This document shows positions 60,148 through 64,000 of a stretch of DNA of 64,000 bases, in pieces (position 1 is the stretch's first letter; each line of letters begins with the position of its first letter). Location: NCBI GenBank assembly GCA_017871115.1, contig JAFCIZ010000008.1, positions 124,001 to 188,000 of the forward strand. The letters run 5' to 3'. The DNA comes from Cunninghamella blakesleeana (taxonomy: Eukaryota; Mucoromycota; Mucoromycetes; Mucorales; Cunninghamellaceae). The translations under genes and the position numbers were made by a program. A model generated the notes under the pieces. The model had not been told where the DNA came from. It saw only the letters and a program-made list of their open reading frames with translations, and made no database searches.

Positions 60148-60984
60148 CTGTATACTTTTTCTCTATTTTCTATTCCGTTTTTTAATATTTTTTTTTTTTA
60201 TCAATCATCTTACCGTCATCATAGATTCGCTTTTTTTCATATGCATGTCTTGAGATGGTTTTGTCATATCAAAGCTAGATGAAGATAAAGGTAAAAAAGG
60301 AGTGTATGGATCAATCAGAGAAGTAGATGGTGGAAAAGACTCTTTTATCAATTTGATTGGATATAAAGGTGAGTGATGATGAATGGTATTATTATTATTA
60401 TTATCATTATTATTATTGTTATTGTTATTGGTATCGAATAATGAAAAAGAAGTTGAAGTTGGTGTAGAATTAGTATTCATAAGTGCTAGCTTATCCCGTA
60501 TTTTCGGACGGCCCCGTTTCTTATGTTGTATATCATAACATGAGTCGGTCTTTCCAACTGAGATACATCTTTTACACGGTCTCTCCGCTAATGTACATAT
60601 TTGGTAATGAGTTTCCATACAAAAAAAGAATATAATAAAAATATAATATAATATAAATAAAATAAGTAATATATATAGATTAATACAAAATAAAAGCAAG
60701 TAAATTCATTATTATTATTAATATTGGTATTATAATGTATATGTTTTCGTTTTACCATCGCAAGCCAAATGAGCCTTTTTGCAATTTACCTAATAATTTA
60801 AAATAATAGAAAAGATAAAAAAAAAACATATTAATCTTCTATGAATCGAACCTTTTTTTTTTTTTAAAAAAAAAAAAGAATAATATTATAAAAATAACAA
60901 TAGAATATAGGAATAAATGGTATTTACACAAGCAGTTCTAACATGAGGTCTGTTTGATTTTTTACGTTGACAAGTTTCCAACAT
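59022..60984 (-). CDS. Zn(II)2Cys6 transcription factor with PAS domain
   Basis: Exons 60984-60928, 60789-60756, 60587-60214, 60067-59156 and 59060-59022 give 471 aa. The zinc cluster is assembled across three exons: C19-x2-C22-x6-C29-x5-C35-x2-C38-x8-C47 (RTACVNCKKAHLACD, ERPCKRC, TDSC). It is followed by the basic KKRGRPK hook-like element. Residues about 156-280 resemble a PAS fold (ARVSDECIEFIGYHPKELAH, RSLYDFV). Long Ser, Thr and Gln runs fill the rest. The Cys6-then-PAS order resembles the Rds2/Ert1/AcuK group of carbon-source regulators, but the assignment is by layout only. DNA-binding regulator; ligand and targets unknown. Confidence 0.85.
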
Positions 60985-61618
60985 GATATATATATATATA
61001 AGTAAAAATACAATAATATAATTTAATATTAAACAAAAAAAAAAAGTGAAGTGAAAGAAAAAGAAAAAAAATCGATCTGGGAAAAAAAAAGGTTTTTTAA
61101 AATAAAAAAACGATTTACCATATTTCCCCAGTGTTCCCCCGCTTGACTGGTAATCAAAAGAAAAATATTCGATTTCTTCGCACACTCTTTATGGTAAAAT
61201 CCCCGTGTAAATTTTTATTGGTTGAAAATGGTGATAGATTTACCGTGGATCCTATTTCAGCCGTGGTTTCCCTATATAATTAAAACAAGTTGATTATCTA
61301 ATTCTTTTTTTTAATATATTTTATATTTTAATTTTATAACAAAAATAGAAGTGCAGTTATTTTCTTTTTATGTTATTCCTTCCTTTATTCTTTTTTTTTT
61401 TTTTTAAAAAAAAATCTTTTGTTTATTTATTCTAAATACATTTTTTTATAAAATAATGGTAGTAATGATAATAAAAATAGTAAAATAATAAAAAATAATA
61501 TATATAATAGTAGTAATAAAAAATATCAAAAATAATAATCGAAATAAATTAAATTAAAAATAAAATAAAATAAAATAAAAACCTATATACGTATTACTTT
61601 TTTATTTATTTATTATTT
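60985..61618. other. spacer upstream of the Zn2Cys6 gene
   Basis: Contains a T15A9 tract at 61391-61414 and AT-rich repeats. A GTG-initiated frame across 60886-61185 overlaps exon 1 only by chance. Nothing else is supported. Confidence 0.55.
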
Positions 61619-63953
61619 TTATTGAGGTGTAATCTTGTAAGTTTTCCCAACTCTGATTAATAATGTTCGTATAGCTGTTCTTACTTGTAGTAAAAGATTT
61701 TGCTGTCTTAATAATTCAACTGCTGGTAAATAAAATTGTGGCACATGGCGAACAAACTATAGAAAAAAAAAAAGGAAAATAGTGTTGAAGAAAAAGTGTG
61801 AGAAAATAATGGAGTTAATGAATAATAGCATTTTTTTTTAAACTTACATCTTCATCTTGTAATTGTGATAATCCATTTAATATAGATACAACTACTGGAG
61901 TCCATGCAGCTATGTTTTTAGGTTTTGTTTCATGATCTAGATCCATATATAAAGTGAATATTTCATTACAGAGTCTATATAAATAACAAATAAATAGAAA
62001 TAGAAATAAAAGGAATGAGTGTTTTTTCTTTAATATATATATATATAAACAAATATATAAACATATAAATCAACTTACGGTATTAAAGTACGTTCAATAG
62101 CTTCTCTATGTTCATCACGATCACTTATATTTTCAATATTAGAATACATTCTCATTAAAACAGATACATAGCAGCCTCCACTAGAAGTTTCTTGTTTAAG
62201 AAGATTTGGTAACTGTTTCATAAATCCTGCATGGTCAAACAAATAAATAAACAAAGGGGTAAAAAGTAAATAAATATAAACAATTATATATTCATCATGG
62301 CAAAAAAAAAAAAGAAAGATCATCTTATCTTACCAAATTGCCATAAAGCCATCCTTAATTCAGTATCTAAATTGAATTTTTTGGCAAAATGGAAAGATTG
62401 TTCTAAACATTTCATCAATTTCATCAAGTATATAGATGGATAAGCACAATATACATTATCTTTACTAAGAAGATCATTGACGGTTTGAATCAACATTAAT
62501 TGTAATACACATCTAACAATGACTTGTTGGAATTGACGATGTCTATCTGGACTAACTGCATAGGTAACGGGTGGTGAATTATTAGATTCTAAATTGTTCA
62601 CATCTAGAATATTAAATAGTAATAGTAAAAATAAAAAAATATTAAAAAACAGGGTTAAGATTTATTTTTATTTTGCTTTTTATATATATTTATTAATTAT
62701 GTATATTAGTACGTATATACCTTTAGGAGAGTTAGCTTTGACTTTTTCAATAAGATCCTTTGTATCATCAAATAATCCATAAGCAGTAGTCTTTTCAAAT
62801 AAACTTGTAAACATATCTGTTACTTGAGTCCAGCAATTTTCATCAAACTTTTCGACATTAGCTTCGATATATTGTTCCATACATTCACATCCAATACGAG
62901 CAAGGGTATCATTGTCTATTATAATTTAAAATAATAATACAATTATATATTTAAATGACATTTAGAGTTTTTTTAATTTCATTCCATTCCTTTTATATAT
63001 AATTATATATTATAATTACCTTGTGTAATACACAATCCAAGTAATGCTAAAACATGTTGCATAATATCTTTCATATTATCGAAATAAAATGTATATAAAT
63101 CAACTACATTCCGTAATGCTTCAATCATTGTTGTAGATAACCATACACTAAGATCTTCAGGAGTTAAATTACGTTGTTGTCTTTTTTCTACATTCAAATC
63201 ATCAAATAATGGGAATACAATTTGTCGTGATACTGTTGACCAAAATTCTGGTGTAAAAGTAGATCCATGATTTTTTAATGTTTCAAATAAATATTCCAAC
63301 GATCTATATTATGTACATAGATATATTTAATACTTGTCCTTTTTTTCCTTTCTTTATAAATATTTATAATGATATATAAGAATTTATAAATACATTACCT
63401 CTTTCGTACTTCAACGTCATCACTCTGCATTGTTACTTCTTTTAGTCCATACAAGACAGCAAACCAAAACTTGATCAAAAAGTCATCACCAGATTGAATA
63501 GTAACTAAAGTAGCCGTTGTATGAGCATCATTGATTTCTATCGTTTTATTACTATTAGCAATTTCTAACATTTTAGGAATAGTGCCTTTAATCATATCAA
63601 GAGCTGGAAGACTGATTTTTTGGAATTTCTTATTTCTTGAAAATTCTACCAAACATGAAATATAATCAGGGAAGGTGCCATTGGCTACAATATCTTGAAA
63701 TCGTTCTTGGCTTACGCTTCGTACAATATCATATGTCATATGAACAATAGATTCTATATGAGTAATATATATAGATGATTAATATATATAATGCTATTTA
63801 TAACTATACTTTTATTGCATATTTGTTTTATTATTATTATCATATACCTGAACTTTCTCTTGCACCAATTGCAAATACTGATAACATTGTTTTCCAGCCA
63901 GAGCGGATATGATGAGCTCTTGCAAGAATCATTTGTGATAAACATCGAAGTAC
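61619..63953 (-). CDS. SEC7: ARF guanine-nucleotide exchange factor SEC7/BIG, C-terminal part (5' end outside window)
   Basis: Eight exons visible: 63953-63848, 63753-63399, 63303-63020, 62915-62721, 62603-62334, 62226-62079, 61974-61848 and 61756-61619. They encode the last 540 residues. The first visible exon reads VLRCLSQMILARAHHIRSGW, the helical HDS1-type signature downstream of the Sec7 domain (GW followed by LSVFAIGA). Later blocks are SGDDFLIKFWFAVLYGLKEV, SLEYLFETLKNHGSTF, EFWSTVSRQIVFPLFDDL and the C-terminal HDS helices. The catalytic Sec7 domain lies beyond the right edge (64000). The protein activates ARF at the trans-Golgi for vesicle formation. Bases 63954-64000 are intron, with its acceptor at 63954-63955. 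Confidence 0.9.
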
Positions 63954-64000
63954 CTTTTTAATTTATTTTTTAAAATTAAAAAAAAATAAAGAATAAATAT

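Noticed and set aside
60838..60856. tRNA B-box-like GGTTCGATTC on the minus strand
   Set aside because: Lies in an intron of the Zn2Cys6 gene; no A box, no cloverleaf and no acceptor stem were found.
63754..63945. 63-codon minus-strand frame at the right edge
   Set aside because: Out of frame with the SEC7 exon it overlaps; the correct frame gives the HDS1-like sequence.
1..64000. CRISPR arrays, insertion sequences, rRNA genes, intact transposons
   Set aside because: No regularly spaced repeats, no transposase or reverse-transcriptase motifs and no rRNA-like sequence were seen.

Overview
The window is nuclear DNA of a fungus. Intergenic DNA is extremely AT-rich, with many (TA)n, T-tract and A-tract stretches. 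Introns are numerous, usually short, with GTAAAT/GTAAGT-like donors and TAG/CAG acceptors. Proteins carry long Asn, Ser, Gln, His and Pro homopolymers. A chitin synthase, a Zn(II)2Cys6 regulator and a Rua1-type regulator mark it as fungal. The intron density and base composition suggest an early-diverging lineage such as Mucoromycota (inference). No bacterial or viral genes, CRISPR arrays, rRNAs or convincing tRNAs were seen.

I resolved 21 protein genes, two of them cut by the window ends. Exon models were built by hand; every junction was checked for GT..AG borders and an open reading phase. Left part (1-16 kb): the 3' end of a membrane-protein gene (+), a UBL+BAG co-chaperone (-), a single-MYB-repeat protein (-), a six-exon coiled-coil protein (-), a NIT1-type amidase with a 7-nt microexon (+) and an acidic two-TM protein (-). 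Next (15-24 kb): RIB7 of riboflavin synthesis (+), a PAP2/dolichyldiphosphatase-like enzyme (+), a cyclic-nucleotide phosphodiesterase with an N-terminal receiver-like domain (-), and EB1 with a 10-nt microexon (+).

Middle (25-43 kb): a nine-exon chitin synthase (-), ribosomal protein eS8 (-), a single-pass membrane protein (+), the U5 snRNP WD40 protein SNRNP40 (+), an F-box/WD40 ubiquitin-ligase adaptor (-) and a BET double-bromodomain protein (-). A gene desert of about 5 kb with decayed repeats follows.

Right part (48-64 kb): a Rua1-type zinc-binding regulator (+), a homeodomain protein (-), proteasome assembly chaperone 2 (-), a Zn(II)2Cys6 regulator with a PAS domain (-) and the 3' part of the ARF-GEF SEC7 (-).

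These are mostly housekeeping and regulatory genes with no sign of a biosynthetic cluster; neighbours do not form an obvious pathway. Probable shared divergent promoters are PDE/EB1, eS8/membrane protein and BET/Rua1. The most unusual items are the receiver-PDE architecture, the very small exons, a recurring T-tract/A-tract element, and two hairpins or inverted repeats in otherwise plain intergenic DNA.
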